NCBI GenBank assembly: GCA_020053105.1
Contig: JAGVNU010000030.1
Location: forward strand, 1 to 64,000
DNA: 64,000 bases
Origin: Thermodesulfovibrionia bacterium
GTDB taxonomy: Bacteria; Nitrospirota; Thermodesulfovibrionia; UBA6902
Reading direction: 5' to 3'
The notes beneath the pieces are model-generated. The model searched no databases. It had not been told where the DNA came from and worked only from the letters and a program-made list of their open reading frames with translations. Every line of letters begins with the position of its first letter. The first letter of the stretch is position 1. Shown here piece after piece: positions 45,981-54,730 of this stretch. A program made the translations under genes and the position numbers.

Positions 45981-46865
45981 TCAAGCCTGCCGCTTGAATA
46001 ATTTAATACCTGTGCGGAAAGCCTCCAACGATTCCAAAGAAGACGCGATTCTCCAGTCACATTCCTTGTAGACATCAAACCAGATCAGCGCCTGAATGCG
46101 TGGGAATTTTGTCTCAATGACATGTAATGCTTCATTTATCCAAAGCCCTTTGTTTCCACCTGCCCCCGTGCTGGCCATCTCCCCTATCATAATCGGGCAA
46201 CGGCTGAGAGCAGTCAGCGTATTGTAGGCATCTGAAAAAATCTCTTCAAAACTCTGCCATTCCGACCACTCCCTTTCACCTCCCCAGTTATATCCGTCCA
46301 TTGCCACCCAATCAACAACGTCATCTCCTGGAAAATAGTCTTCCATCCTGTTAACAGGTGTCGGCGGATATGAACGTGCATATGGACTCCATACCCATTG
46401 AATCCTGAAAGAGGCTTCCCTGTTGACGAGATTTCGAATATGGTCCCATGCAGCGATAAAATCACCGGGAGAATTGCCATTCACTGTACCGCACCACGGA
46501 TACCAGTTCCCGTTCATTTCATGCATTACCCTCAGAAACACAGTACGGGGGAATGATGAAAGCTCTCCGGCAAAAGACCGGATATAATCATCGTATCGGC
46601 CTGCAATGATATTTTTCAATGCAAAATCGGGTTGGTCGCAAGCCCTCTCCTCACGCTCCGGAAGCATCCAGGGTTCCCATGTCAGAAATACATCACGTGT
46701 CGATGATTTAAGGCGGTCAAGCCAGGGAAGATCGTCCTTAATGGAACACCGGTTCCAGGCCCTGAATACAGAAACAATATCTATTGCCGTCCCATAGGCG
46801 TCTTCAATAGATGCAAGTTCAGATTCATCAAGGGGCTCATGAAGACGGTAAATTCCGAACTTCAT
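45981..46865 (-). CDS. GH26-like glycoside hydrolase
   Basis: TIM-barrel hydrolase-like protein of 294 residues similar to family 26 mannanases. FLRVMHEMNGNWYPWC has the acid/base Glu (HEMNG), and PIMIGEMAS places the nucleophile Glu; WVAMDGYNWGG is also family-like. No signal peptide is visible, so it may act inside the cell or use another route. It overlaps the GT2 gene by 4 nt (ATGA), suggesting it trims or helps release the glycan that the synthase makes. Confidence 0.86.
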   Translation of the reverse strand: MKFGIYRLHEPLDESELASIEDAYGTAIDIVSVFRAWNRCSIKDDLPWLDRLKSSTRDVFLTWEPWMLPEREERACDQPDFALKNIIAGRYDDYIRSFAGELSSFPRTVFLRVMHEMNGNWYPWCGTVNGNSPGDFIAAWDHIRNLVNREASFRIQWVWSPYARSYPPTPVNRMEDYFPGDDVVDWVAMDGYNWGGEREWSEWQSFEEIFSDAYNTLTALSRCPIMIGEMASTGAGGNKGLWINEALHVIETKFPRIQALIWFDVYKECDWRIASSLESLEAFRTGIKLFKRQA

Positions 46866-48400
46866 CGCATAAGACGTTTTGGATAAAGGCTCAGCTCAAC
46901 AAAACGCCAGAGGATAGCAACGGTCCAGCAGGCCCAGAACACATTGATAACAAGGAACCAGCGATCGTTCCTGATCGTTACAATCCCATATACCACCGCA
47001 GCCACGGACAAAAGAATAAACAATACGTGCGGAAGGCATTTTGATATACGCGTGCCGATCTTGTAGTGCCCGCTGCTTTTATTAGTGACCGTGTATTCAG
47101 GGAGACTGCTCCTGCTGAACAATGCCGTAAAAAAAGCGCTGAAATATACATGAAAGAGTCCGGCCTGGGCCTGGAACCTTTTAAAGGTATGCAAATTATA
47201 AGTTGTAATCTTGTTGGAGAACAAATAAAGTAAAAAGTAAGGCGTTCTTGCAATAACATAATGCCAGAACGGCTCCCGTAACATGAAATGGTGGGTAAAG
47301 AGCGCCCAAATCGGAATAATAAAGAATATGGGCAGGAAAATACCAAACGCCACATAGTGAAACCCATTGTGGAAATATTGCAGCCGCTGATAAAAATCAA
47401 GCCCCTTCTTAAAAAGTGGATTGTCCCACAATATTGAACGTATTGAATCAACAGCCCATTGCCACCGCTGCTTTGTATGGCTGACCACTTCTTGAGGAGC
47501 GGTCCCTTCTGTATAGCTTTCATCATGGTATACAGATCTCCAGCCATTACTGTGGAGCAGCATTGAGGTGTACACGTCCTCAACCATGTTCCATGTTGAA
47601 AATCCCCCGACAGATTCAAGCGCGGACCTTCTGTACATGACCCCGCTGCCGCAGGAAAACGCCGCGTTGTCATAGTCCTTCCCGGACATCATAACTCCGT
47701 AAAACACATCGTCTGCATTGCTCCATGGATCGCCCTGGGGGAGTTTAAAAACCTGTTTGGTCTGGACAAAGCCTATTTTCGGAAGACTGAAATATCCGAT
47801 GATGCGGTCAATGATCTCAGGACGCGCAACCTGGTCCGCGTCAAGGGCCAGAATAAGCTCACCGCCGGTAAGTTTCAACCCGTAGTTCAGATTTCCTGCT
47901 TTTCGGTCTTCATGGGTCAGCCTTCGGATGTACTGAACGGAGTACCGTTCACATAGTGATTGAACTGTATCATCCTCACCGTCATCCAGCACATAGATTT
48001 TTTTATTGTCATAATTAATGAATGACGCAGCAGACAGTGTTTTCTCGATGATCTCAACCGGCTCTTTGTTGACAGGAATTAAAATATCCACGCTGAAGTT
48101 CTGTTTTTCAAGCGGCGGCCCTTCCGGCCGGTGATGCCGTTTGGCCCACAGCACATTTCCCCACAGGAGAAAGAGCAGGAGGAATACGGACTCTGTCACA
48201 AGAAAAGGGACAACTATATACCAGTATTGCCATTGCGCATTCACATAACACCAGCCAAGGTAGAATGCGGCAGCAAGGGTAACGGCAATGGAAAAAAGCT
48301 GCCCTGAAATCCTGTTTTTCCTGCGTTCCTTCTCGCCGTACCTCTGGTAAGTTCCTTTACCGCGAAGATCATTTATCCAACTTTTGATATTATTTTTCAT
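46862..48400 (-). CDS. Cellulose-synthase-like processive GT2
   Basis: Membrane glycosyltransferase of 512 residues. Two N-terminal helices precede the GT-A domain with VLDDGEDDTV, LALDADQVARP, MVEDVYTSM and the KQRWQWAVDS (Q-x-x-R-W) motif of processive beta-glycan synthases; about five more helices follow. Nearest general relatives are BcsA, PgaC and mannan synthases; the polymer cannot be assigned. Start at ATG 48400, replacing an in-frame TTG that lies inside the upstream gene. Middle gene of the GH26-GT2-barrel set. Confidence 0.92.
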   Translation of the reverse strand: MKNNIKSWINDLRGKGTYQRYGEKERRKNRISGQLFSIAVTLAAAFYLGWCYVNAQWQYWYIVVPFLVTESVFLLLFLLWGNVLWAKRHHRPEGPPLEKQNFSVDILIPVNKEPVEIIEKTLSAASFINYDNKKIYVLDDGEDDTVQSLCERYSVQYIRRLTHEDRKAGNLNYGLKLTGGELILALDADQVARPEIIDRIIGYFSLPKIGFVQTKQVFKLPQGDPWSNADDVFYGVMMSGKDYDNAAFSCGSGVMYRRSALESVGGFSTWNMVEDVYTSMLLHSNGWRSVYHDESYTEGTAPQEVVSHTKQRWQWAVDSIRSILWDNPLFKKGLDFYQRLQYFHNGFHYVAFGIFLPIFFIIPIWALFTHHFMLREPFWHYVIARTPYFLLYLFSNKITTYNLHTFKRFQAQAGLFHVYFSAFFTALFSRSSLPEYTVTNKSSGHYKIGTRISKCLPHVLFILLSVAAVVYGIVTIRNDRWFLVINVFWACWTVAILWRFVELSLYPKRLMR

Positions 48401-48408
48401 AAGAAGTG

Positions 48409-49476
48409 TTAAAACCTGTGTTGAAAGGCAAGAGTATAATTTATTGCCCAATAGCGGTCGGTCTCTCCCTGCCTGTCAATACCCTCGTTCTGATCAAACC
48501 ATCTTACATCAAACCGCAGGGACGATTGTTCCGTGAATTTGTAAGACGTGGAAAGGAAGGCGGCCTTTGACAGCCCGTCGCTTTTGGGAGAATATGAAAG
48601 GGCGCCCTCTGCGCCAAATGAGAGATGCTCCCGGTAATCCTGACGATACTCAAGCCGAAGGGTATGCGTCTCAAAATTCACAGGGTCCCAGTAGGCGGAC
48701 TCGACATGATCTCCGCTTCTCGTGAGAGGCGACGGGTCATTAATATCAAGATAAAAGTAATTGTAAGCTGTCCTTATATACGGAGCGTCAAGCACCTGAT
48801 AACCTGCTTCGAACATGAAACTTTTTTTCTCATTGCTGTCTGAATAGTCACCATATATAATTTCTCCTGCAAATGAGACCTTCGGGACAGGGGCATATAA
48901 AAGATAAAACTTATAGTCGTCACTTTTAATGTCAAGATCAACCGGGCCGATGGTCACCACATAGCTGTAAATGATATTATTAAACGGCAGCACGGTGTCA
49001 ATAATATCAAAGTGCCTGAAACTCAATTCAGTAAACACGTTAGCTGATGGCTGATAGCGTATGCTCGCCCCGCCATTCAGGTTTGAATTGTCATTATCAT
49101 AATAATTTTCAGACAAGCGGGCCAATACGCTTGTGCTTTCCGAAATCCTCTTTTCTCCCTTAATAAACAGACTGTGTCTCAAGATATCGTCAAAGCCATC
49201 CTGAGAAAATTCCGAAAGGACATAGCCGGCCTCAAGATATAAATCCGTCCCAGGGGAAACACCAAACTCAACTCCTGCGCTTTTCCGCGTAAAATCAGAT
49301 GAGTTGGTAAAGTATTCTGACAGGAGTCTCATTGATGGAGCAGTGAAAAAGGGAAAAGAGTCATTCTGCTCTTGTATTTGCGGCGCTGATATATCGCTGC
49401 CTTCAGCAGCAGGCGAGATTTCAGCTGTCATGCATAATAATGCTGTCAGGAGTAAAATGATTGTATTCTGTCGCAT
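48409..49476 (-). CDS. Outer-membrane beta-barrel-like protein
   Basis: Protein of 355 residues with a signal peptide (about 1-24, LLLTALLCMTAEISPA-like). The rest is rich in alternating amphipathic strands and ends in Phe (AFQHRF), the outer-membrane insertion signal. No named family recognised; it may be the export porin for the glycan made by the GT2 encoded immediately downstream, like PgaA or BcsC barrels but without their TPR part. Start has no strong Shine-Dalgarno. Confidence 0.8.
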   Translation of the reverse strand: MRQNTIILLLTALLCMTAEISPAAEGSDISAPQIQEQNDSFPFFTAPSMRLLSEYFTNSSDFTRKSAGVEFGVSPGTDLYLEAGYVLSEFSQDGFDDILRHSLFIKGEKRISESTSVLARLSENYYDNDNSNLNGGASIRYQPSANVFTELSFRHFDIIDTVLPFNNIIYSYVVTIGPVDLDIKSDDYKFYLLYAPVPKVSFAGEIIYGDYSDSNEKKSFMFEAGYQVLDAPYIRTAYNYFYLDINDPSPLTRSGDHVESAYWDPVNFETHTLRLEYRQDYREHLSFGAEGALSYSPKSDGLSKAAFLSTSYKFTEQSSLRFDVRWFDQNEGIDRQGETDRYWAINYTLAFQHRF

Positions 49477-49570
49477 GTCTTCAGATATTTTGATTACTAA
49501 TGATACAGGAATTTCTTCGTCGAGGCAAGCAATAAACGGTATAATGAATTCAGATTTAAATACAAAAGGG

Positions 49571-49593
49571 GCGCCGGAAGAGGATTCCGGCGC
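49571..49593 (-). terminator. Hairpin terminator below the PEP-CTERM genes
   Basis: GCGCCGGAA (49571-49579) and TTCCGGCGC (49585-49593) form a perfect 9-bp stem with a 5-base loop. On the minus strand the stem is followed by a CCCCTTTT tail. It separates the PEP-CTERM gene from the outer-membrane gene. Confidence 0.65.
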
Positions 49594-49641
49594 ATAAAGA
49601 TTTTTTCTATCGAAGGGACAGTTGCACGGCCCTTTTCATCA

Positions 49642-50358
49642 TTAATAACATTTTTTTCTCTGATGCCAGACAACTAACAGAGTGGCCCCTGTTATAAACA
49701 ATAATACTTGTCCCGGCTCCGGCACAACATTGACATTCAACTTCACACTGCCTGCATTGTCAACGGAATTATAGTCATTGATATAAAAATAAAGGTTGGT
49801 GTCTTCTTTTAAGGAAATGGTCATTCCATCCACGTTTGAACGGTAGTAATTTAATGCATTATCTTTGGTGTCGGTAATGTAGGAGCCTTCGCCGAACTTG
49901 AAGCTGTCTCCGTATGAAGCATACATTTGTACATAAGCATTCCAGTCATTATTTCCCCAGTGGTCAGTCAAGTTATAGGCTTCAGAATCAGGGGCCAGAC
50001 TTATCTCATACAAACCCTTCTCTAAAAAAACGCTGGTCCAGATCGGACTTGACGGCTTATTAAACGGGTCCCCTCCGGATTCCAGCCACCAATTAAAATT
50101 CTGCCCCTTTAAATCCGTTACAAGTTCATCCAGATTGTTCCACTGAAGTGCTCCTGATCCATACCGCCACTGATAAGTATAAATGCCGCTATCTCTGTCC
50201 CTGACATAAAGATATGTACTCTCCAGGTTGTCTGCCCACCATCCAGCATTTGCAATACCGTCAAGAGTCACAGTAGTGGTTGAAGCATGAGAGTATGAAA
50301 AGGAAATTACTACCTGCAGCATAATCGCAAACAAAATACTGATTAACCTTTGACGCAT
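49642..50358 (-). CDS. PEP-CTERM sorted secreted protein
   Basis: Protein of 238 residues. Signal peptide to about residue 26 (FSYSHAS), an uncharacterised beta-rich Trp/Tyr-rich body, and a C-terminal VPEPG motif, hydrophobic helix and basic tail (VWHQRKKCY), the PEP-CTERM sorting tripartite signal. An exosortase, not in the window, would process it for surface or matrix display, often alongside exopolysaccharide. Confidence 0.9.
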   Translation of the reverse strand: MRQRLISILFAIMLQVVISFSYSHASTTTVTLDGIANAGWWADNLESTYLYVRDRDSGIYTYQWRYGSGALQWNNLDELVTDLKGQNFNWWLESGGDPFNKPSSPIWTSVFLEKGLYEISLAPDSEAYNLTDHWGNNDWNAYVQMYASYGDSFKFGEGSYITDTKDNALNYYRSNVDGMTISLKEDTNLYFYINDYNSVDNAGSVKLNVNVVPEPGQVLLFITGATLLVVWHQRKKCY

Positions 50359-50448
50359 TTTTTAGTCTCCTAATATATATATTTCATTCATCTGAGACGG
50401 GTTGAATAAATAATTTCTCTGCTAATTTTCATATTACCGAAACGAGTT

Positions 50449-50976
50449 TTATATTCTTCTTCTCACATACCTTCTGACTGCCAGTGTTGCGCCGCCGGCT
50501 AAAAACAGTATCGTGCTTACAGGCTCAGGCACAACCGTGGTCGTGCCGGAGAATGCGAATTTATTTCCCTGGGCGTTATTAAATTCAGCTGCAAAGTCAC
50601 TGTCCCCTAATTGATGATCAATAATAAAGCTAAATCCGCCAAGGGAATTGCCGGCAGCAATATAATCATTCTGGTTTATGGACATTGTATTTACAAATGT
50701 GTTTGTATTTGTCCCGGTCCATACCGTGCCAAACCACCCGTCGGGAAGCGGAGAACCTGTGGTCGTAGACAGGATATCGAAGTAAAAACGTACTTTATAA
50801 AGAGATTCACCTGCCGTGGATGTGTTATTAAAAATGTAATCATACTGATATGATCCGCTTCCTAAATTTGTCTCATTGTATAATATGCTTGCACTTGGAG
50901 ATGCAAATGCCGTTGAAACAAACATTAGCATGCAAGCTAAAACCACTGTCGTCATTAAAAGATTTTTCAGTTTCAT
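50449..50976 (-). CDS. PEP-CTERM sorted secreted protein
   Basis: Protein of 175 residues with a signal peptide (about 1-25, ending FASPSAS), a Tyr/Ser/Thr-rich beta-like body and the C-terminal VVPEPVSTILFLAGG, helix and RRYVRRRI tail of the PEP-CTERM signal. Clearly distinct from the neighbouring PEP-CTERM gene in its body. 90 nt lie between them. Confidence 0.9.
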   Translation of the reverse strand: MKLKNLLMTTVVLACMLMFVSTAFASPSASILYNETNLGSGSYQYDYIFNNTSTAGESLYKVRFYFDILSTTTGSPLPDGWFGTVWTGTNTNTFVNTMSINQNDYIAAGNSLGGFSFIIDHQLGDSDFAAEFNNAQGNKFAFSGTTTVVPEPVSTILFLAGGATLAVRRYVRRRI

Positions 50977-51011
50977 AACATTCTCCCTATATTTTTTATA
51001 TTTTTAATTTA

Positions 51012-52424
51012 CTAAGTTATCGTGAACCCTGAGCCGTCTATCAGATGCAAAGGACCTGCCACTGGATCAGGAACGGCGACTCCGTCAATCTCCATACCCA
51101 TTCTGTCAGGGCTGCCGTCTTTCACAGTTACTGTAAAGGTGTGTCCCTGCTCTCCATTCAATGTCCCTGTGCCTGTGATAGTTGCAGTTCCATTTGCAAT
51201 TACCGGCGCATTAATTGATGTGGCCTGAAAGAATGTGTCCTCAAAGTCATAGCTTAATGAACCCTCTCCGATGTCTGACACATTCAGATTCAATGTTGCC
51301 GGGAACGGACAGGTCTGGCCAATTCCTGAAATAGAAGTGTCTTCTATCGTAAAACCTGCGCCATCTATGATCAGTAATGGACCTACAATAGAGACTGTCC
51401 CGGAAATACCGTCAATCTGCATAGCCATCTTATCCGGGCCGTCTTTAACAGTTGCTATAAATATATGGTTCGGGTCGCCATTCAGATTTCCAGTGCCTGT
51501 GATAAGCGCTGATCCATCGGGAAGCATTATCACACTTGAAATTTCTGTGGCCTCCAGAAATGTTTCCTGGTACTCATACCTCAACGTACTCGTTTCAAGA
51601 GAAGTTACATCTACATTCAAGTTTAAAGTCGCCGGGAACGGACATGTTTGGCCCGTGCCTGATACGAAAGAGTCTGTAAGCGCATTTGCTACCTCTCCTT
51701 CTTCAATGAGATCGTCCGGCTCATCTAACTTGTCGAAATGTGCCTCTCCGACCGGGACCCCGTTTAATGAAATTATGACCGTCCCATGGGTTATATCTAT
51801 ATACAGATTGAGGTCGTCAATTACACCGTCAAGGCCTGTTCCGTCTGCTTCATAATCATCATCGGTGAGCGGATTGCTATTTGAGGCATTGTAAGCCGGA
51901 TTATTAAGTATTGGGGCCAGCAAAGTCAGGATATCACTAATAGCTTTATCGATATCAGTTTGTGCTACTGGATGAGTCAGCGGGTTATTGTAAACATCAG
52001 CCGGGTCTAAGCCGGAAGCAGCAGCTATTGCGAGATTTGTCAGAGGATTAACATTGGCAGTCCCTGGATTAATCGAGACGGAATAAAGAGTAATAGGCCG
52101 TCCATTTATTACGCCCTCTGCGCGAATATAAAAAGGCGGGTTGTTGAACCCGGTTACATCAATAGAATAATTTCCATTCGCATCTATCGGATATGGCCCG
52201 TGCTCCGTACCACTTGAATCTTTAACATAAACGTTGCCACCTGCCAGCGGAGCCCCAATTGCCGCAACACCTGATACTGTCTCAGGCTGACTGCCTGGCT
52301 GCGGGATAGAACCACTGCTGCTGCCGCCACCACCTCCTCCTCCGCTGCCGCAAGCTGTTAAAGATAAGGCCAGTAAAACTGCCAATAACATGCCGATGAT
52401 ATATCTCAACTCTTTGTGTTTCAT
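51012..52424 (-). CDS. Lipoprotein with tandem repeated domain
   Basis: Protein of 470 residues. Lipobox LSLTACGS at about residues 19-26 (Cys24) is followed by an eight-Gly/Ser linker. A surface Ig/transthyretin-like segment (SGVAAIGAPLAGGNVYVKD...) precedes an alpha/beta middle and two copies of an approximately 85-residue domain at the C-terminus, each beginning SGxGQTCPFPATLNLNV and ending in DGxGFTI. Anchored in the outer membrane by sequence prediction. Start ATG 52424; a longer frame has no Shine-Dalgarno. It lies upstream of the PEP-CTERM genes on the same strand. Confidence 0.85.
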   Translation of the reverse strand: MKHKELRYIIGMLLAVLLALSLTACGSGGGGGGGSSSGSIPQPGSQPETVSGVAAIGAPLAGGNVYVKDSSGTEHGPYPIDANGNYSIDVTGFNNPPFYIRAEGVINGRPITLYSVSINPGTANVNPLTNLAIAAASGLDPADVYNNPLTHPVAQTDIDKAISDILTLLAPILNNPAYNASNSNPLTDDDYEADGTGLDGVIDDLNLYIDITHGTVIISLNGVPVGEAHFDKLDEPDDLIEEGEVANALTDSFVSGTGQTCPFPATLNLNVDVTSLETSTLRYEYQETFLEATEISSVIMLPDGSALITGTGNLNGDPNHIFIATVKDGPDKMAMQIDGISGTVSIVGPLLIIDGAGFTIEDTSISGIGQTCPFPATLNLNVSDIGEGSLSYDFEDTFFQATSINAPVIANGTATITGTGTLNGEQGHTFTVTVKDGSPDRMGMEIDGVAVPDPVAGPLHLIDGSGFTIT

Positions 52425-52815
52425 CTCTTCTTTATTACCCCCTATTTTGATCGACTTTGCAAAACGGCATTCATTGACTGTTGTATTAAGGATATGAAGC
52501 GACACTTAACCACCTTACTAAATTTTAATTTTGGATTTATCTCAGCTAATGAAATCGATAAACGACTACAGGGGATAAAGCAAAATATTTGCCAGCACTT
52601 CTATAGCAAAAACATTATTGGCTTTTTCGTTACTAAACAGGTCGTTAAGTCAATAGAGAGTTGTTTTTCATTGTACACGGACGAATAAAAGATGTGCCTT
52701 TGAACTGGATGTCCCGCACACTTGTGTGCCATGCTACACTTAGCAATTCTTCCTTATAATTCCTCAAGTTTTCTCTTCCAGCTCCGATATAACAACTAAG
52801 ACCAGGGAGGATAAA
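52425..52815. other. AT-rich divergent intergenic region
   Basis: About 390 bases between the lipoprotein and the Ca-loop protein. A 64-codon frame from ATG 52494 to 52688 exists but has only AAGGA directly against the start and no recognised homology; I do not call it. The GGGAGG at 52804-52809 is the Shine-Dalgarno of the following gene. Confidence 0.5.
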
Positions 52816-53868
52816 ATGATAGTAAACAGCTCTGACATATCAATGGCCTCAAAGTATTCGCTTGTTCAGCATTACGAAAAAACCGAAGAACTTCAGATGT
52901 GGGTCGGGGAAGAAAATCCTTTCGAGCCACGGGAAAAACGGTCCGCGTCACAGGACAGGGTTTCCATAACAGAAGACGCAAGAAACTATGTTGCGAAAAA
53001 ACGGGAGGCCCAGGAGGCGGAAGAAGCCGATCTAGAAGAAAGGGTGACCGGCAAGCTCATGCTTATAAAGCTCCTAGTCGAATCCTTTACAGGAAAGAAA
53101 ATAAACCTGAGGGACCTTAAGGAAATGAATGATGATTCAGATTCAGCAGTGACCTCTTCGGAGACAGAAGAAGCCCATGCTGAGGAAGGACAGCCTGAAA
53201 GATGGGGCTTAATATATAACAGCCGTGAATCCTACTATGAACATGAGAAGCTGTCATTTAAGGCTAAAGGGACTGTCACGACAGCAGACGGCAGGGAAAT
53301 AGACTTCAAGCTTCACCTTAAACTGGACAGAAAATACATGTCTGAAGAATCCGTCAGTATCCGTGCTGGGGACGCGGCATTGACGGATCCACTGGTGATA
53401 AATTATGCAGGCCCGGCAGCTGATCTCACAAACACCAAATTTTCTTTTGACCTTGATGCAGACGGTACAGATGATAATATCTCCTTTGTCAGGCCTGGAA
53501 GCGGGCTTCTCACCCTAGACCTGAATAATGATGGGGCAGTCAACAACGGCACAGAGCTCTTCGGCCCCTCGACAGGGAATGGATTTACTGAACTGGCGGC
53601 ATATGATGAGGACGTTAACAGATGGATCGACGAGAACGATTCGGTATTTACCAAACTCAGTATATGGACAAAGGACGCTGAGGGAAACGATATTCTTTCC
53701 TCGCTGAAGGAAAAGGGTATCGGAGCCATATATCTGGAAAATATCAGTACGGAGTTTAACTTAAAAGATACCGGCAACCAGCTTAACGGGCAGGTTGCAA
53801 GTACGGGCTTATACCTGAATGAGAACGGTACCCCCGGGACTATTCAGCAGGCAAATATCGTAGTATAA
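52816..53868 (+). CDS. Protein with Asp-rich calcium-loop-like repeats
   Basis: Protein of 350 residues without signal peptide or membrane helix. Residues 40-130 are highly charged and coiled-coil-like. The C-terminal half has two Asp/Asn-rich loops, DLDADGTDDNISF (about 215) and DLNNDGAVNNGTELFG (about 235), EF-hand or dockerin-like Ca sites. Similar tail modules occur in large RTX or surface proteins, so a calcium-dependent secreted role is plausible but inferred. Strong Shine-Dalgarno GGGAGGA before ATG 52816, and a terminator after the stop. Confidence 0.72.
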   Translation: MIVNSSDISMASKYSLVQHYEKTEELQMWVGEENPFEPREKRSASQDRVSITEDARNYVAKKREAQEAEEADLEERVTGKLMLIKLLVESFTGKKINLRDLKEMNDDSDSAVTSSETEEAHAEEGQPERWGLIYNSRESYYEHEKLSFKAKGTVTTADGREIDFKLHLKLDRKYMSEESVSIRAGDAALTDPLVINYAGPAADLTNTKFSFDLDADGTDDNISFVRPGSGLLTLDLNNDGAVNNGTELFGPSTGNGFTELAAYDEDVNRWIDENDSVFTKLSIWTKDAEGNDILSSLKEKGIGAIYLENISTEFNLKDTGNQLNGQVASTGLYLNENGTPGTIQQANIVV

Positions 53869-53894
53869 TAATTTACTGTTTACAGCAAAGCAGG

Positions 53895-53924
53895 AAGGGT
53901 CTGGAAATTTCCGGAACCTTTTTG
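53895..53924 (+). terminator. Rho-independent terminator after the Ca-loop gene
   Basis: AAGGGTCTGGAAA (53895-53907) pairs with TTTCCGGAACCTT (53908-53920) with one mismatch and a wobble, followed by a T-run. Confidence 0.75.
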
Positions 53925-53947
53925 TTTTAATTGTTGAAGCTGATATC

Positions 53948-54715
53948 ATGAACCACATAAAACTTATCCTACAATATGACGGGACAGACTACGCGGGATG
54001 GCAGGTACAGGCAAATGCCGCCACTATCCAGGGACATCTTGAAGATATCATCTTTACAATCACTGGAGAACGCTCAAGAGTTACTGGAGCGGGAAGGACT
54101 GACGCCGGAGTTCACGCACTTGAGCAGGTTGCCGCTTTCAGGACAAACTCCAATTTATCTCCTGAGGTTTTCATGCGCGCCCTTAACGCTACTTTGCCGC
54201 CGGACATCAGGGTATTGAATGCAGCGGGATGTCCCGAAGATTTTCATCCCCGTTATGATGCAAAAAACAAGACGTACACGTATCTTATTTCCGGCATGGG
54301 GGCATATTCCGTTTTCATCCCAAGATATTCATGGAATATGCGCTGTAAACTTGATACAGGCTCAATGAAAGAAGCAGCGTTTTACTTAATAGGGAGACAT
54401 GATTATTCTTCTTTTCGCGCGTCAGGGTGCAGTTCCAGTCACCCTGTCAGGGAAATCAGCGGGATTGAAATCTCTGAAATGGATACGATCGAGTTTATTG
54501 GTTTCAGCTTCGATATCCCCGTAATAAAAATAAGCATAACGGCTACGGCCTTTCTGAGACATATGGTACGTAACATCGTTGGGACTCTTGTTGATGCGGG
54601 AAGGAAGAAATTTACGCCATCGCGTATAAAGCAGATTCTTGATGCAAAAGACAGGCGTCTTGCGGGAAGGACAGCGCCGGCCTGCGGGTTGTATATGGAA
54701 AAAATAGTGTATTAG
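53948..54715 (+). CDS. truA: tRNA pseudouridine(38-40) synthase
   Basis: Enzyme of 255 residues converting U38-40 in the tRNA anticodon arm to pseudouridine. The catalytic Asp is in GAGRTDAGVHALEQVA; the ILQYDGTDYAGWQ start and FLRHMVRNIVGTL are diagnostic. Length normal. Start ATG 53948; no partner gene on this strand, as the next gene is convergent 15 nt away. Confidence 0.96.
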   Translation: MNHIKLILQYDGTDYAGWQVQANAATIQGHLEDIIFTITGERSRVTGAGRTDAGVHALEQVAAFRTNSNLSPEVFMRALNATLPPDIRVLNAAGCPEDFHPRYDAKNKTYTYLISGMGAYSVFIPRYSWNMRCKLDTGSMKEAAFYLIGRHDYSSFRASGCSSSHPVREISGIEISEMDTIEFIGFSFDIPVIKISITATAFLRHMVRNIVGTLVDAGRKKFTPSRIKQILDAKDRRLAGRTAPACGLYMEKIVY

Positions 54716-54730
54716 AAGTCTAAAAGGTCT

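Noticed and set aside
52494-52688. A 64-codon open frame on the plus strand in the lipoprotein upstream region
   Set aside because: Its AAGGA lies against the start, composition is AT-biased, and no motif or homologue is recognised.
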